The notes: a model not told the origin generated them from the sequence alone. 64,000 bases of DNA from Nitrospiraceae bacterium (GCA_009692155.1 SHZW01000001.1:175646-239645); one strand, 5' to 3'; positions 7,501 through 15,889 are shown, numbered from the stretch's first letter. Translations and numbers: made by a program.

Positions 7501-8047
7501 GCCCGTTCAACGCCAGCTCGCGGTCCAGCCAGAGATCCCACTGCGAGGAAAAATGCTCCTGAAACCGCGATTCGTCGTCGTCCGTCTGAAAGTCCGGATC
7601 GACGCCGCTCTCCAACGGATGGAGCCGCAGCAGATGCGCCGCAAAGCTGTGCAGCGTGCCGATCTGGGCCTTGTCCAGTTCATGCAGCGCCTCGGCGGCA
7701 CGCGCGGCGATCTGATCGCTCGACAGCCCATACCGCGCCCGCAAGTCCGCCAGCGCAACAGGGCCGGAGTCGCCGGAGGCAGACGCGCCCGACTCCAGCA
7801 GGGCCGCAAGCCGTTCGCGAAGACGGATTTTCATTTCGGTCGCCGCCTTGTTCGTGAAGGTCAGCGCGACCAGCTTCGTGATCCCAACCGGGTGAGGTTC
7901 CCGCATCAGCAAGTGCACGAGGCGATTGACCAGCAGCGTTGTTTTGCCGGTGCCGGCGCCGGCCACAACCACGACGTTGCGGTCGAACGTCGTCTCCGCA
8001 AGCCGTCGTTCCGCTTTATCCGGTATGTCTTCTTCCTGACGCTTCAC
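4577..8047 (-). CDS. addA: AddA-type UvrD-family helicase/nuclease
   Basis: A 1156-residue ATP-dependent DNA helicase with a C-terminal RecB-family nuclease, acting in end resection at double-strand breaks with the product of the gene upstream. Visible helicase motifs are Walker A 'AGAGTGKTT' (about 29-37), Walker B 'VLVDEFQDTDP', motif III 'GDPKQSIYAFRRAD', motif V 'TIHKAKGLEFPVVIL' and motif VI 'YVGMTRAKERLIL'. The C-terminal PD-(D/E)XK nuclease shows 'GTLAHRVLQHW', 'VIDVVYRL' and 'LADYKTDRV'. Within the nuclease, about 27 residues rich in Gly, Arg and Ser are encoded by short-repeat DNA (4811-4889) and look like an in-frame insertion. The GTG start at 8047 lies inside a heptamer array that also holds the stop of the upstream gene. 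Confidence 0.9.
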   Translation of the reverse strand: MKRQEEDIPDKAERRLAETTFDRNVVVVAGAGTGKTTLLVNRLVHLLMREPHPVGITKLVALTFTNKAATEMKIRLRERLAALLESGASASGDSGPVALADLRARYGLSSDQIAARAAEALHELDKAQIGTLHSFAAHLLRLHPLESGVDPDFQTDDDESRFQEHFSSQWDLWLDRELALNGPQEARWRRLLAGQGIEPLREMAYALRSELIPLDELRRQAEEGAPVPALRNWFAARRDRAAELLRSRRQAKRLKADAMLESAQALFVLLVERGFDGLAALESAHKQELARDVGKKTAGWGEAEFVEAAGLIQVAKQALAVDGMLTGELLALLCPFMQQARATFLAQGWVSFDGLLARARTLLRDHPAIRERLKRDYQAVLVDEFQDTDPVQYEIILYLAERAGHQGTDWRTVDLEPGKLFIVGDPKQSIYAFRRADIEAFEQVVKKVAASGGITCTLTTNFRSDERVLEVVNPLFDRLLLQQENIQPPNVRLAVRPDRPRRVAQPGVEVRVVRAEGEDEVESAAATRHEADQLARWLKDDLLAHETLTDAFGRRESLKPGHVALLFRKLTQAQEYLEALRRHDVAYVTDGEKHFYRRQEVIDLVNVLRVVENPHDAIALVGVLRSSLGGVTDHELVELRERGAFDYRERERLSGLPGWSRPRAEAVRQLYAGLDELHQTAPTVPLPEAMDRLFARLPILELAAASLHGEQAVANLKKVRQMAAELAERPHLTFAAFVELMIARLEEQPEEAESALAEESLEAVRVMTIHKAKGLEFPVVILPGFHHGTGRGRELPLVSQDWATGVFGINWGECCSLGAVLVNEKVRLREEAERRRLFYVGMTRAKERLILSGGWPSRPSRGTFLGLLQEAATGEVGEAGSPTLHIGSVPLEQTVVTAGERAPKRRTPAPARLRASTEWAAIAERWATRDQAWDALRAAAVHVTPTGLLQSGNRKAGRPAPQAAGDPERSRLVGTLAHRVLQHWDFSDAPENLRERIAAVCRQDITEDRAGTMAEIERELQELLRTFTTSEPYRELQRATILGREVPFVIPWEGTGHEARGTGRTQKEGSRSSQLAARAGTPCVMEGVIDVVYRLDGKIHLADYKTDRVQDCEVPARAAAYEGQARIYREAVSRCLGTTDVGVQLIFVRNGEAVSL
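4811..4889 (-). repeat. Heptamer arrays inside addA (R13)
   Basis: Two short arrays of 7-bp units sit inside the nuclease-domain coding region. One is built on GCTGCGA-like units (4818-4838) and one on CGTGCCC-like units (4862-4889), separated by a pyrimidine-rich stretch. The encoded residues separate the 'VPFVIP' strand from the conserved 'GVIDVVY' strand of the nuclease core. The units resemble those upstream of trpA. Confidence 0.7.
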
Positions 8048-8069
8048 GCTTCACGCCTCACGTTTCACG
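8035..8069 (-). repeat. Five-unit heptamer array at the addB/addA junction (R1)
   Basis: Five adjoining heptamers on the minus strand (CGTGAAA, CGTGAGG, then CGTGAAG twice, then CGTCAGG) span the junction. The TGA stop of addB lies in the first unit and the GTG start of addA in the fourth. A change in unit number would shift the distance and frame between stop and start. Confidence 0.8.
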
Positions 8070-11000
8070 TCTTCTCCACCTTCTGTTTGCGGAGATGGCG
8101 CAGCCGTCTGGCGGCCGGCGCCGTGTGCGCACGCCACCAGGTCGGCCCATGAAACCGCCGGCAGGCCGCGGTGAACTCGCAGTGGTCGCAATAGCCGTCC
8201 GGCAGCACGAAGTACTGCCCACTCCGGATTCCCTCGATCAGCGTGCGCAGGGTCTGCGCGATCGTTCGTCCGGCCGTTTCCGCCCACACCGACGGATTGA
8301 ACGAGGCGCGCCCCACCTGATTCTCCCAGCGCGGGGCGAGGAACATGAACTCCACGGCTTCCGGTAGCAACGCCGGTGCGCCGCCAGGCTCGATCCCCTT
8401 CGGCATCATCGCCGCATAGAGCGGCGGCTGCAGACGGTAGCCTCGGACAGCGGACACCACGAGGTTTTTGTCCTCATCCTTCATCGCATTGCCGTGGCGA
8501 TATTTATAGTCCACGACGCGCAGGCCCGGCGGCGTCTCGCGCCGGTCCACCCGATCCAGCCGGCCGCGCACCAGGATGCCTTTCAATTCCTGGCCGCCGA
8601 CGGACTCCAGCGAACCGGCGGCATCGACCTCGAACGCCTCGGGACGAAATCCGCTCACGCGAAATTCCTGTTCGTCCGCCGCTGCGGCCGCCGTCACCAG
8701 CGCGGCCATCACATCCTTGGCGATGCGCCAGAGCAGCGGGTAGCCGGCCCCGTGTTTTCCGGCATACTCGGCAAAGACGGCTTCGGTTGCATCGCCGATA
8801 CCCGTCTGGCGGGCCACATCGGACATGGCACGCTGCGGCCAACCCTCGTCACGCCACTGCCGATAGCACCGGCTCAGGATGGCATGGCATAACTCTCCCA
8901 ACGCCCGTGCCGGCAGCTCGGCCCCCGGCCGTTCCCGTACCGGCTCGAGCTTGAGGACCTGCGCCGAAAAATATTGGAACGGACACCGTGCGTACTGTTC
9001 CAGCGGCGTCGGAGCCAGGCCTCGTTCAGCCAACGCCGCCCAGCGGCGGTCCAGCGGTCCGGTCAAACCGTCGTACGGGCCAAGGCCTCCGGCCATCGCT
9101 TCCAACTCTCTCAACGCCGCGGCGCCGTTGCCGAATATCAGTGCGCCACGTCCCACCGCATCCAGAAGCGCCGACGGATCGTGGCCTCTGAGCACAAGCC
9201 CGACCGACAATTCTTCACGCGTCAACAGCGGCGGAGCAAACAGCGGCAGTTTCAGCCGGTCGGACAACCGGCGGGGCACGACAATATCCGGCGCGCGCGC
9301 CGGTTCGGCGCGATCACGGAGCAGGGCATCGAGATAGGACGACATCGCGAGCGGCCGCCCGTCGGCATCGGCGCGCTGATAGCACAGGTAGAGCCGGTCG
9401 CGCGCGGACCACGTCAGCAGTTCGAACAGCAGCCGTTCCTCCTCATGGCCGCCGAGCTTTTCGTCGATCTTGTACCCCAGCGTCTCGCTTAATGCCCGCC
9501 GCGACCGGTCGCGGAGGAACGCATCTTCTCGAATGGTCCTGGGAAAGACCTTCTCGTTCAGCCCCAGCAGGAACAGCGCCCGGAACGGAAGTCCCCGCGC
9601 CGCCATCGCATCGAGCACCTGCACACCGGCATGCGCGAACGGCTCGATGGGCACGGACGCGCCTTCCATCGCCTGCGCAAACAGACCCGCCCATTCCTCC
9701 CAGCTCACCGTCTCGCCGAGACGATCGAGCTGACAAAGATCGCTCAGCACCCGGCCGATTGCCTGGCCCGTCCTTCGTGAAGGAGCCACGGCCTCTCCAT
9801 CGTCCTCGCCGTCCGCATCCAGTCCCGGGACCGTGACGTGAGTCCGCACCAGCGTGAGAAACGCATCGGTCAGCTCGCCCACGCCCCCCTGGAGCGGCAG
9901 CCTTCGGCAGTCCTCGATCAGCCGGGAGACGAGGTGCGAAAGAAGGCGCACCTGCGGCGCATCCACGTGAATCCCGCCCTGCCCGTCGATCCCCTCATCG
10001 CCTTCCCACTCCCCGTCCCCCTGCCACGTCTGCATCTCTCCGGTCGATGCCAGCCGCCGCCATTCTTCTTCTCCTCGCGTGATGCCCAGCGATTGCACAG
10101 CGTGCAGCCAGAGATCGGGGCGCGGCTCAATGGGCTTCCCGCCCGGATAGTTCATGCGGTAACAGGGCGACGTCAGCACGTCCAGCACCGGTGCGCGATA
10201 AAATTTCGTGAGCGGCAAGACGGCCAGCTGCAGCACGACTTTGGCCGCCGGTTCCTGTAAGAGCGGGGCCGACGCCGTGGTCACGAACGGAATACGATGC
10301 TCATCGAACAGATGCCGCAGCGAGGTCCGATAGGGCTCCAGACCGCGCGCCACCACGCCGATCTCTTCGAACCGATAGCCGTTGGTCTCGACGAGCGTCA
10401 GGATCGCCTTGCAGGCCGCCGCCAGTTCATCGTCTGCGCCCACGGCATTCAGCACCTGGATGCCGGCCATTTCCCGATTCCGTTTCGACGCGTCCGAAAG
10501 TCCCAGACGAACCACTTGCCCGGGTGCGGGCACCAGAGGCGCCAGATACCGCTCGAAGAACTGCCGCGCGAACGCGAAGGGTTCTCCATCGCCGAATGGG
10601 AAATACAGGGTCGCAGGCGCACAGCGCGCGATGGATTCGAAGAACGACAGCTGCACCTGCGTCAAATCGTAGAAACCGTAATAGCAGACCCGTGCAAGGC
10701 GCGATAGGAACGGTGAAGACGGCGCCCAATCCCGCACTGAAGCCGCCAGATCGTCGGCAGAACCGATTTTCAGTGCGCGGCCGACTTCCTGCACCGCGGC
10801 ATACCGCGTGAAAAGCTCCCGGAGTTTGTTGGCATCGTCGTCGTCCGCGCCGAACAGTCCATCGTCCACCCCGCGAAGCGCCTCGGCAGGATCGACCATG
10901 GCATCCTTGAGATCGCGCACCGTCGACCAGAGCGCGGACCAGACACCGGACGGGGAAGAGGCAAGATCAGCCGAGCGGGTATCGACCGCCTGCCGGCGGA

Positions 11001-11316
11001 CAATATGCCGCAGGAGATGGCCCCACACCAGATCAGGCACCACGGGCAGTTGGGGCTCCTCCGGGCCGGAGAGACCGGCGGCCTGCCGTTCGCTGTACAG
11101 ATGGAGCGCGAGCTGATGAAACGTCAGGACATGCACGTCGAGCAAGGCAAGCTGCTGCTCGACGCACAGAAGCTGTTTCAATCGGTGTTTGAGCGGATCG
11201 GAAGGAACGACAATGGCAAGGGGGGCAAACGGATCGGTGGATTTAAGCGACCGGATTTCTTCGACCAGGGCCTGCTCAAGATCGGGATGGTAATGTCCGG
11301 TGACGATGCGCAGCAT
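8065..11316 (-). CDS. addB: AddB-like PD-(D/E)XK nuclease subunit
   Basis: A 1083-residue partner of the adjacent AddA. The N-terminus ('LRIVTGHYHPDLEQALVEEI') has the fold start of UvrD/AddB-like proteins but lacks a Walker A lysine motif, so it is probably not an active ATPase. The nuclease region near the C-terminus shows 'RGRLDRVDRRE' and 'LRVVDYKYRHG'. Cysteines in 'YARCPFQYF' and in 'YCDHCEFTAACRRF' match the spacing of the iron-sulfur staple of AddB proteins, which holds the nuclease domain together. It is first in the addBA unit and its TGA stop is inside the heptamer array that provides the addA start. Confidence 0.85.
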   Translation of the reverse strand: MLRIVTGHYHPDLEQALVEEIRSLKSTDPFAPLAIVVPSDPLKHRLKQLLCVEQQLALLDVHVLTFHQLALHLYSERQAAGLSGPEEPQLPVVPDLVWGHLLRHIVRRQAVDTRSADLASSPSGVWSALWSTVRDLKDAMVDPAEALRGVDDGLFGADDDDANKLRELFTRYAAVQEVGRALKIGSADDLAASVRDWAPSSPFLSRLARVCYYGFYDLTQVQLSFFESIARCAPATLYFPFGDGEPFAFARQFFERYLAPLVPAPGQVVRLGLSDASKRNREMAGIQVLNAVGADDELAAACKAILTLVETNGYRFEEIGVVARGLEPYRTSLRHLFDEHRIPFVTTASAPLLQEPAAKVVLQLAVLPLTKFYRAPVLDVLTSPCYRMNYPGGKPIEPRPDLWLHAVQSLGITRGEEEWRRLASTGEMQTWQGDGEWEGDEGIDGQGGIHVDAPQVRLLSHLVSRLIEDCRRLPLQGGVGELTDAFLTLVRTHVTVPGLDADGEDDGEAVAPSRRTGQAIGRVLSDLCQLDRLGETVSWEEWAGLFAQAMEGASVPIEPFAHAGVQVLDAMAARGLPFRALFLLGLNEKVFPRTIREDAFLRDRSRRALSETLGYKIDEKLGGHEEERLLFELLTWSARDRLYLCYQRADADGRPLAMSSYLDALLRDRAEPARAPDIVVPRRLSDRLKLPLFAPPLLTREELSVGLVLRGHDPSALLDAVGRGALIFGNGAAALRELEAMAGGLGPYDGLTGPLDRRWAALAERGLAPTPLEQYARCPFQYFSAQVLKLEPVRERPGAELPARALGELCHAILSRCYRQWRDEGWPQRAMSDVARQTGIGDATEAVFAEYAGKHGAGYPLLWRIAKDVMAALVTAAAAADEQEFRVSGFRPEAFEVDAAGSLESVGGQELKGILVRGRLDRVDRRETPPGLRVVDYKYRHGNAMKDEDKNLVVSAVRGYRLQPPLYAAMMPKGIEPGGAPALLPEAVEFMFLAPRWENQVGRASFNPSVWAETAGRTIAQTLRTLIEGIRSGQYFVLPDGYCDHCEFTAACRRFHGPTWWRAHTAPAARRLRHLRKQKVEKT

Positions 11317-11333
11317 GGCTTGCGCAGGCGAGA

Positions 11334-11406
11334 GGCTATGGGCAATAGGCTATAGGCAAGAGCACTCTTTTATGTACCTATAGCCCATCGCCCATTACCC
11401 ATAGCC
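11334..11406. repeat. Inverted pair of heptamer arrays (R2)
   Basis: Four 7-bp units (GGCTATG, GGCAATA, GGCTATA, GGCAAGA) at 11334-11361 face an inverse-complement set (CCTATAG, CCCATCG, CCCATTA, CCCATAG) at 11377-11404 across a 15-base A/T-rich loop. Units alternate in type, giving a 14-bp super-period. The array lies between the zinc-ribbon gene and addB. Confidence 0.8.
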
Positions 11407-11412
11407 TTGCGG

Positions 11413-11580
11413 TTATCCCGTCTCCGGCCCCATGAGCTCACCGTTACAATCCACGCAGGCCCAATCCCCGTCCACAAAGCGCATCGGATCGCCGCACGTC
11501 TGGCACTCCGGCGGCGGAGCGGAAGACCTCGGCGGGAGCTCAGGCAGTTCGATGTCGAGTTCGTCTTCGGGGCTACCCAT
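11413..11580 (-). CDS. Small zinc-ribbon protein
   Basis: A 55-residue acidic protein (MGSPEDELDIELPELPP...) with a single zinc-ribbon: 'CQTCGD' and 'CVDCNG' give two CxxC pairs separated by 13 residues containing 'FVDGDWAC'. Such mini-ribbons are common in bacteria and usually have no assigned role. The start at 11580 is chosen because residues before it are encoded by a heptamer array (11592-11632) and lack conservation signs. It lies between two arrays, so its boundaries on both sides are repeat-derived. Confidence in coding is moderate and rests mainly on the paired cysteines. Confidence 0.6.
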   Translation of the reverse strand: MGSPEDELDIELPELPPRSSAPPPECQTCGDPMRFVDGDWACVDCNGELMGPETG

Positions 11581-11591
11581 GATTCGCTTCT

Positions 11592-11632
11592 CGTGATCCG
11601 TAATCCGTAACGGATCACGCGTCACACATTAC
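11592..11632. repeat. Contiguous inverted heptamer array (R3)
   Basis: Units CGTGATC, CGTAATC and CGTAACG are followed directly by GATCACG, CGTCACA and a partial CATTAC. The two halves are roughly inverse complements with almost no loop. It separates the zinc-ribbon start from the glutaredoxin-like stop. Confidence 0.75.
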
Positions 11633-11636
11633 TGGT

Positions 11637-11903
11637 TTAGGTGTCTCGCGGTTTCATTTTCAACTGCAGTGCCTTTTCCGCACTCTGGCGGCTGGGCACG
11701 CCGATAAACGTCAGCCTGCCGTCGATAATGGTGGCCGGCACGGCGCGGATGGCATGGCGGTCCGCCAGCTCCTGTCCATTCTGAGTCGTGATATCCACTT
11801 CCCGGTAGCTGAAGCTGTATTTGACCCGCAGCTCTTTCCAGAGACTCTTGGCCGACGGGCAGGCGCCGCAACTTGGGGAATATAAGAGAGTGATGTTCGG
11901 CAT
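11637..11903 (-). CDS. Glutaredoxin/thioredoxin-fold protein
   Basis: An 88-residue thioredoxin-fold protein starting 'MPNITLLYSPSCGACPSAK'. The redox motif CGAC lies at about residues 12-15, directly after the first strand, as in glutaredoxin-like proteins. The cis-proline loop reads 'IRAVPATIIDG', followed by 'RLTFIGVPSRQSAEKAL', the usual end of the fold. It is likely cytoplasmic and acts on a disulfide; the specific partner is unknown. A longer frame extends upstream to 12029, but the extra 42 residues precede the first beta strand of the fold and are rejected. Confidence 0.8.
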   Translation of the reverse strand: MPNITLLYSPSCGACPSAKSLWKELRVKYSFSYREVDITTQNGQELADRHAIRAVPATIIDGRLTFIGVPSRQSAEKALQLKMKPRDT

Positions 11904-12040
11904 GGTTCGCTCGCCTGAAAACGTAACGCATCTTAGCACCGCGTCAAAACAGGGCGCAAGGTCTCGAGTGGGGAAACCCCTTGCCAATTGTTCACGGCGT
12001 CCCGCATAGTCACTCGCATCAATTGACATGAGGGAGGGGC

Positions 12041-12589
12041 ATGAATCACTTTGCCATCGTGACCGCGTTTGGACAGGACCGGCCCGGCATTGTGGCCGCG
12101 CTTGCGGAAGGCCTCTTTCAACTCGGCTGCAACATCGAAGATACGTCTTCGGTGCGGCTGCGGGGCGAATTCACGATGATGCTGCTGGTGCGCCTGCCGA
12201 AAGGGTTGGCCGCCGATCAACTGGCCGATCGTCTGCCGCCCCACATCTCCCCGCTGGATCTGACCGTGCTCTGCCGCGAAGTTCCAGCCCAAGCCGCGGT
12301 GCGCACGTCTGACACCGCAACACCGACCTACATGCTCTCTGTCTATGGCGCGGATCACCCGGGCATCGTCGCCAAAGTCGCCCGCACGTTGTCAGACCAC
12401 CACGGCAATATCGCGGTCATGAATACGCGGGTCATCGGCGCGGCAGACAAGCCGGTCTATGTGATGATTCTTGAAATCAAGCTCCCGGATGGCGCGCCGT
12501 CTGATCCACTCAAACTGGCACTCGATCAACTAAAACCGACTCTCGGTGTGGACCTGACCTTCCGAAAAATCGAGAGCGTGAACCTCTAG
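12041..12589 (+). CDS. Tandem ACT-domain regulatory protein (GcvR-like)
   Basis: A 182-residue protein made of two ACT domains. The first (about 1-80) begins 'HFAIVTAFGQDRPGIVAALAEGL', the second (about 95-180) 'YMLSVYGADHPGIVAKVARTL'; both carry the D-[RH]-P-G-I-V loop that binds small effectors in ACT domains. Proteins of this layout include GcvR, the glycine-cleavage regulator of E. coli, and related amino-acid sensors. No DNA-binding domain is present, so any regulatory action would be through a partner. The ATG follows a strong GGGAGGGGC site. It is two bases ahead of def and probably leads the def-lnt-prfB run. Confidence 0.8.
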   Translation: MNHFAIVTAFGQDRPGIVAALAEGLFQLGCNIEDTSSVRLRGEFTMMLLVRLPKGLAADQLADRLPPHISPLDLTVLCREVPAQAAVRTSDTATPTYMLSVYGADHPGIVAKVARTLSDHHGNIAVMNTRVIGAADKPVYVMILEIKLPDGAPSDPLKLALDQLKPTLGVDLTFRKIESVNL

Positions 12590-12591
12590 TC

Positions 12592-13086
12592 GTGGCTGTT
12601 CGCCCGATCCTCCTCTATCCTGATCCAGTTCTCAAAACATCTGCGGCGTCCGTCTCGCCGGGCGATCCCGCGATTGCGCGGATCATCCAGGACATGCTGG
12701 ACACCCTGCAGGCCTCGCTTGGTGTGGCGCTGGCCGCGCCGCAGATCGGCTGCTCGGTTCAGATCATCGTCGTGGACGTCTCGCGGAAGAAAGGCAAAAC
12801 CGGGCACGGACTGGTCGTACTCCTCAATCCCCGCATCCGGCATCAGGAACAGGAACGGATCATCAGGGAAGGCTGCCTCAGCGTCCCGGACTATACCGGC
12901 AACGTGTTGCGCTATGAACTGGCCGTCGTGGAAGGATTCTCGCCGGAGGGCACGCCCGTCACTCTGACGACGTCAGGATTCGAAGCGCTCGCCTTTCAGC
13001 ATGAACTGGATCATTTGAACGGGATGCTGTTTCTCGACCGCATCCAATCGCTGGACACGGATCTGTTCCGCAGAAAACAATCGTGA
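12592..13086 (+). CDS. def: Peptide deformylase
   Basis: Def removes the formyl group from the initiator methionine of new proteins. The 164-residue protein has the three metal-site motifs: motif I 'GVALAAPQIG' (about 44-53), motif II 'EGCLS' (93-97) with the metal-binding cysteine, and motif III 'QHELDH' (136-141) with two metal-binding histidines and the catalytic glutamate. Motif I has alanine where glycine is usual (GxGLAAxQ), as in some non-type-I enzymes. It starts with GTG two bases after the ACT gene stop, and its own stop overlaps the GTG chosen for lnt, so translation is probably coupled. Confidence 0.95.
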   Translation: MAVRPILLYPDPVLKTSAASVSPGDPAIARIIQDMLDTLQASLGVALAAPQIGCSVQIIVVDVSRKKGKTGHGLVVLLNPRIRHQEQERIIREGCLSVPDYTGNVLRYELAVVEGFSPEGTPVTLTTSGFEALAFQHELDHLNGMLFLDRIQSLDTDLFRRKQS

Positions 13087-14744
13087 GAAAACCGGCCCGG
13101 AACACGCGCCGCCTTCCGTCTTGCAACCATTTCCCCATTTCTATATGGTTGCACGCGATGATGACGGATTCCGCACGCCAGTTCGGGCTGGCCGGTCTGA
13201 CCGGACTCCTCCTGCCTCTCTGCTTTCCCGATTATAATTTCGGCTGGCTGGCCTGGATCGCGCTCGTGCCGCTCCATCTGGCCCTCGACGGCCCATCCGG
13301 CACGATGACCCCGCGCCGCGCCCTGTGGCTCGGCTGGCTGGCCGGGTTCCTGGCGTTCACCGGCATCATGTCCTGGGTCGTGACCGCCATGCACCAGTAC
13401 GGCAAAATGCCGCTCATCGCCAGCTACCCGGTCATGTGGCTGCTGGCCGCCTACCTCGGGCTCTACGTCGGCCTGTACGTAGCGGCGTTCGCCTGGCTGA
13501 TGAAACGATTACCTGCCGCCGTCGTCTTGGGCGCCCCCTGCCTGTGGGTCTCGCTTGAACTGATCCGCGCGCACTTCCTGTCGGGATTTCCGTGGATGCT
13601 GCTGGGCTACTCGCAATATCAGTGGCTGCCGATTATTCAGATTGCGGACATCACGAGCGTGTACGGCGTGTCGTTCCTGATTGTGCTCACCAACGTCGCG
13701 CTCGCCAGTCTCATCCTCTGGGCCTGGCGTCGCTTCCGTCTGCAGCAAGCCACAGCTTTTCCCTGGCCCGCGCCGGCCGCGACCGCGATCGTCCTGATTG
13801 CCTCGCTGGTCTACGGGCAGGCGACCCTGAGTCACGCGCCAGGATCGGACGATCAGCCGTCGGTGGCCATCGGACTCATCCAGCCGAACATCGACCAGGC
13901 ACATAAGTGGGATCAGGCCTATCGGCGCGACACCCTTGACCGCTACGCGACTCTGACGGCTAAGGCAGCGAAAGACGCCGACCTGGTCCTCTGGCCGGAA
14001 GCCGCCACGCCCTTCTTCTTCGAAGAGGAGCCGCTCTACCGGGTGGAAGTCGCGGTGCTCGCGCACCGGCACGGCGTGCCGTTGCTCTTCGGCAGTCCGG
14101 CGTTGCGACGCTACCCCAACGGCCGTCCGTATCTCTTGAACAGCGCCTATCTCTTGTCACCGGATGGTCAGATCGTCGGCCGGTATGACAAGCGCCACCT
14201 CGTGCCCTTCGGCGAATACATTCCACTCCATTCGTCCGTGCTGTTTTTTCTCGAAAAGCTCGTGGAAGGCATCGGCGATTTTGAGGCTGGGACCAAAGCA
14301 ACCGTCTTCACGCCGGCCGCCCGCCCGGGCAGGCTTCAACCGAATATCGGTGTCGTGATCTGCTATGAGGTCATTTTCCCGAACCTCGTCCGTGAATTCG
14401 TCGCGCAAGGTGCCACCGTGATGGCGACGATCACCAACGACGCCTGGTTCGGCGATTCTTCCGCTCCCTACCAGCACTTTGCGATGGTGGTCTTCCGGGC
14501 CGTCGAAAACCGAATCGCCTTCGCCCGTTCGGCCAACACCGGCATCTCGGGCCTGATCGATCCGTCCGGACGGATCGTGCAGGCCACGCCCATCTTCACC
14601 GAACAGGCAGTCACCGGGCACCTCCCGTTGCGACAAACGATGACCTTTTATACCCGGTACGGTGATGTATTTGCGTACGCTTGTGCTATAATCACCGCGG
14701 TTTTTGGCATTGTTGCCGACTGGAGGAGATCCCATGCTCGATGA
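13083..14744 (+). CDS. lnt: Apolipoprotein N-acyltransferase
   Basis: Lnt adds the third acyl chain to the lipoprotein N-terminal cysteine in the inner membrane. The protein has an N-terminal block of about six membrane helices, then a nitrilase-type periplasmic domain. The catalytic triad is visible as Glu in 'LWPEAATPF', Lys in 'YDKRHLVPFGEYIP' and Cys in 'GVVICYEVIFP'. A C-terminal helix follows. The GTG at 13083 overlaps the def stop (GTGA); tandem ATGs at 13158 and 13161 would remove a basic 25-residue extension and are a realistic alternative. Its last 11 bases overlap the prfB start. Confidence 0.93.
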   Translation: MRKPARNTRRLPSCNHFPISIWLHAMMTDSARQFGLAGLTGLLLPLCFPDYNFGWLAWIALVPLHLALDGPSGTMTPRRALWLGWLAGFLAFTGIMSWVVTAMHQYGKMPLIASYPVMWLLAAYLGLYVGLYVAAFAWLMKRLPAAVVLGAPCLWVSLELIRAHFLSGFPWMLLGYSQYQWLPIIQIADITSVYGVSFLIVLTNVALASLILWAWRRFRLQQATAFPWPAPAATAIVLIASLVYGQATLSHAPGSDDQPSVAIGLIQPNIDQAHKWDQAYRRDTLDRYATLTAKAAKDADLVLWPEAATPFFFEEEPLYRVEVAVLAHRHGVPLLFGSPALRRYPNGRPYLLNSAYLLSPDGQIVGRYDKRHLVPFGEYIPLHSSVLFFLEKLVEGIGDFEAGTKATVFTPAARPGRLQPNIGVVICYEVIFPNLVREFVAQGATVMATITNDAWFGDSSAPYQHFAMVVFRAVENRIAFARSANTGISGLIDPSGRIVQATPIFTEQAVTGHLPLRQTMTFYTRYGDVFAYACAIITAVFGIVADWRRSHAR

Positions 14745-15880
14745 CATGCGCATCCGCGTCAAGGCGATCGGCGATCAGGTTCGCGAACTCCGGGGGCATC
14801 TTTGACTTCGCTCGCCTGACGTCTGAACTCCACGAGTTGGAGCAACAGACCGCACAGCCGGAATTCTGGAACAACCCGCAGAACGCCGCCCGCGTGAATC
14901 GAAATAAATCGGCGCTTGAGCGCGAGATCCGCCGCTGGTCGGGCATCGACCGCCAGAACGGCGATCTGACAGCCCTGCTGCAACTGGCGGAAGAGAGCGA
15001 GGACGCCGAGCTGTCCCGCGAGCTCGAAGCCTTGCTCAAACAATTCGAACAATCCGTCGGGCAGCTGCGCATCGAGATGCTCCTGTCCGGAGAGCACGAC
15101 GGCAGCAACGCCATCGTGGCCATCCATCCCGGCGCAGGCGGGACCGAATCGCAGGACTGGGCTCAGATGCTGATGCGGATGTACATCCGCTGGGCCGAGC
15201 GCAAAGGCTACAAGGTCGCCGCCCTGGACCTGCTGGCGGGTGAAGTCGCCGGCATTAAAAGCGCCACCCTCTCCATCACAGGCCCCTACGCCTATGGGTA
15301 TCTCAAGGCCGAAGCCGGCGTGCACCGGCTGGTCCGCATCTCCCCCTTCGACGCCAATAAACGACGGCACACCTCTTTTGCGTCCGTGTTCGTCTATCCG
15401 GAGCTTGAGGACGACGTGGACATGGCGATCGACGAGAAGGACCTCCGGATCGACACCTTCCGCTCAGGCGGCGCCGGAGGCCAGAACGTCAACAAGGTGG
15501 AGACGGCCATCCGCATCACGCACATTCCGACCAACACCGTCGCCCAATGCCAGAACGAGCGCTCGCAGTTACAGAACCGCATGGGCGCCATGAAGATCCT
15601 GAAAGCCAAGCTGTTCGAACTGGAGAAACAGAAGAAGCAGGAGAAGTTCAACGCCATCGTCGGCGAAAAAAAGGACAACAGTTGGGGCAGCCAGATCCGG
15701 TCCTACGTGTTCCAACCGTATCAACTGGTGAAAGATTTAAGAACCGGCGTCGAAGTCGGCCAGGTGGATGCCGTGATGGACGGCAGCATCGACCAGTTCA
15801 TCGAAGCGTATTTGAAGAAGCAGTTGACCGGCCAGGGAAGCGTCCAGCCGTCCGCCGTCAGCCCGGAGGAAGAGGACTGA
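14734..15880 (+). CDS. prfB: Peptide chain release factor 2 (programmed +1 frameshift)
   Basis: RF2 ends translation at UAA and UGA codons. The gene is in two overlapping frames: ATG at 14734, preceded by GGAGGAG, runs 23 codons to CTT followed by an in-frame TGA (14803-14805), then continues in the +1 frame from GAC at 14804. The product is 381 residues, near the family length. It contains the tripeptide 'SPF' that recognises the stop codon ('VRISPFDANKRR') and the catalytic 'GGQ' in 'SGGAGGQNVNKV'. The frameshift gives autoregulation: low RF2 slows stop reading and favours the shift. Annotators who place a single-frame start upstream at 14681 would mis-annotate it. Confidence 0.97.
14791..14806 (+). 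promoter_or_regulatory. prfB: RF2 programmed frameshift site
   Basis: The sequence CGGGGG, then CAT, CTT and TGAC matches the E. coli prfB site (AGGGGG, TAT, CTTTGAC) in order and spacing. The G-run acts as an internal Shine-Dalgarno just upstream of the slippery CTT, and the TGA is followed by C, the weakest stop context. Confidence 0.95.
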
Positions 15881-15889
15881 TTTTTCCAA

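Noticed and set aside
11904..12029. N-terminal extension of the glutaredoxin-like protein
   Set aside because: The thioredoxin fold starts at MPNITLLYSPSCGAC; the 42 extra residues have no matching structure and lie over the probable promoter region.
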